This document shows positions 5,100-6,004 of a stretch of DNA of 6,004 bases, piece after piece; within the stretch, counting starts at the first letter, position 1; each line of letters starts with the position of its first letter. The position numbers and the translations under genes are program-made. Source of the DNA: an uncultured Candidatus Saccharibacteria bacterium. GTDB lineage: Bacteria; Patescibacteria; Saccharimonadia; Saccharimonadales; UBA10212. Under the pieces are notes generated by a model. That model was not told the origin of the DNA. It made no database searches and worked only from the letters and a program-made list of their open reading frames with translations. The DNA lies in assembly GCA_946478715.1 (NCBI GenBank), contig CAMLDA010000039.1, positions 1 to 6,004 of the forward strand, written 5' to 3'.

Positions 5100-6004
5100 A
5101 TGACCCTTAGCGAAGATTTGAAATGGCGCGGACTTATAAAGGATAAGACCTTCGCCGATATAAAGTGGCTGGACACGCGCCGGACTTTTTACCACGGCGT
5201 GGATGCTTCGGCGGACAGTATGACTATAGGCAACCTGGCGGCCATGATGACGGCCCGGCGCCTGCTGGACGCCGGCTGGAAAGCCGTGCTGCTGGCCGGC
5301 GGCGCCACCAGTTTAGTGGGGGATCCGGGCGGCAAGAACGAAGAGCGCGAACTAAAGCCGCGCGAAGAAATCCAAAAGAACGTACAGGCTATAAAAGGCC
5401 AGATTTCCAGGCTGTTCGCAGGCAAAGAGTTTACATTGGTAGATAATTACGACTGGTTCAAGGACGTCGGCTACCTGGAGTTCCTCAGGGAAGTCGGCAA
5501 ACACTATTCCATGACCGAACTGATGCAGCGCGATTTCGTCACCGAGCGCATGGGCGAAGGCGGCAGCGGCATAAGTTACGCCGAATTCAGCTATTCGCTC
5601 ATACAGGGCTATGATTACTGGCAGTTATATAAGAATCATGGGGTGGAGCTCCAGATAGGCGGTTCCGACCAGTGGGGTAATATGCTGTCTGGCGTGCCGC
5701 TGATACGCAAAAAAGAGAACGCCGAGGTCCATGCGTTAAGCATGCCGCTGGTCGTCAATAAGGCTACCGGTGTAAAATTCGGCAAATCGGAATCCGGCGC
5801 GGTCTGGCTGGACCCGGCCCGAACCAGCCCAACACAGTTCTACCAGTTCTGGATAAATGTCGATGACGCCGATGCGGAAGAGTACCTGAAGGTCTTTACT
5901 CTTATTAGTAGGGATGAGATTGAAAACATACTTCAGCGCCATAAAGTCTCTCCACAAGAACGGATCGCCCAAAAAACCCTAGCCCGCCATATCACAGAAA
6001 TAGT
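5100..6004 (+). CDS. tyrS: Tyrosyl-tRNA synthetase, N-terminal 301 residues (3' truncated by window edge)
   Basis: This class I synthetase charges tRNA-Tyr with tyrosine in the cytoplasm. Tyrosine-pocket residues known from the B. stearothermophilus enzyme are all present: Tyr31 (its Y34), Asp75 in GDPGGK (D78), Tyr165 (Y169), Gln169 (Q173) and Asp172 (D176). The family signature GGSDQWGN is at 187-194. The KMSKS-equivalent is KFGKS at 226-230, the bacterial TyrS form. The HIGH motif is TIGN at 42-45, a form better known from TrpRS; the tyrosine-pocket residues and GGSDQWGN argue against TrpRS. The visible frame covers the catalytic domain and part of the anticodon-binding region; the S4-like tail, if any, is outside. 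The ATG at 5100 is the only start candidate after an in-frame TAA at 5073. No clear Shine-Dalgarno site precedes it. The gene is transcribed away from the PBP gene. Confidence 0.96.
   Translation, partial: MTLSEDLKWRGLIKDKTFADIKWLDTRRTFYHGVDASADSMTIGNLAAMMTARRLLDAGWKAVLLAGGATSLVGDPGGKNEERELKPREEIQKNVQAIKGQISRLFAGKEFTLVDNYDWFKDVGYLEFLREVGKHYSMTELMQRDFVTERMGEGGSGISYAEFSYSLIQGYDYWQLYKNHGVELQIGGSDQWGNMLSGVPLIRKKENAEVHALSMPLVVNKATGVKFGKSESGAVWLDPARTSPTQFYQFWINVDDADAEEYLKVFTLISRDEIENILQRHKVSPQERIAQKTLARHITEI

Overview
The window shows four protein-coding loci on a bacterial chromosome: the 3' end of a coiled-coil protein gene (+), radA (+), a class A penicillin-binding protein gene (-), and the 5' part of tyrS (+). 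The organism looks like a member of the Candidate Phyla Radiation (Patescibacteria). My best guess is a Saccharibacteria-like lineage of moderately high GC. This rests on overall resemblance of the TyrS and PBP and on the compact layout, so it is an inference rather than a demonstrated assignment. Stops in use are TAA and TAG, and nothing here requires a non-standard code. There are no tRNA or rRNA genes, CRISPR arrays or insertion sequences.

Layout: positions 1-378 encode the last 125 residues of an unrecognised protein whose end is a regular coiled coil with Asn and Val in fixed heptad positions. A 150-base AT-richer gap (379-528) holds three stacked inverted repeats, including a perfect 10+2+10 palindrome just ahead of radA. 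radA (529-1875) is complete and has all the usual motifs. It runs head-on into the PBP locus: the radA TAA and the TAG of the PBP tail frame interleave in the four bases CTAA at 1872-1875. The PBP gene (start 4947, minus strand) has complete glycosyltransferase and transpeptidase motifs, followed by a low-complexity linker and an immunoglobulin-like tail. A 152-base gap (4948-5099) separates it from the divergent tyrS, which leaves the window after 301 codons.

The main anomaly is inside the PBP tail. Two adjacent, non-identical copies of a 52-base unit (2397-2346 and 2345-2294) encode nearly the same 17 residues in two different reading frames. As written, the PBP frame is thrown off after residue 867 and stops at 2134. 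The natural continuation lies in the +1-shifted frame and runs to 1872. The copies differ mostly by synonymous or conservative changes, so both evolved as protein-coding sequence. Either a diverged in-frame duplication gained one base, or two alleles were joined, biologically or in assembly.

The genes are housekeeping functions: recombinational repair (RadA), peptidoglycan synthesis (PBP) and tyrosine charging (TyrS). They do not form one pathway, and I see no evidence of a novel multi-gene system. The points worth following up are the PBP frame break, the TIGN version of the TyrS HIGH motif, the stacked palindromes before radA, and the Asn/Val heptad coiled coil.
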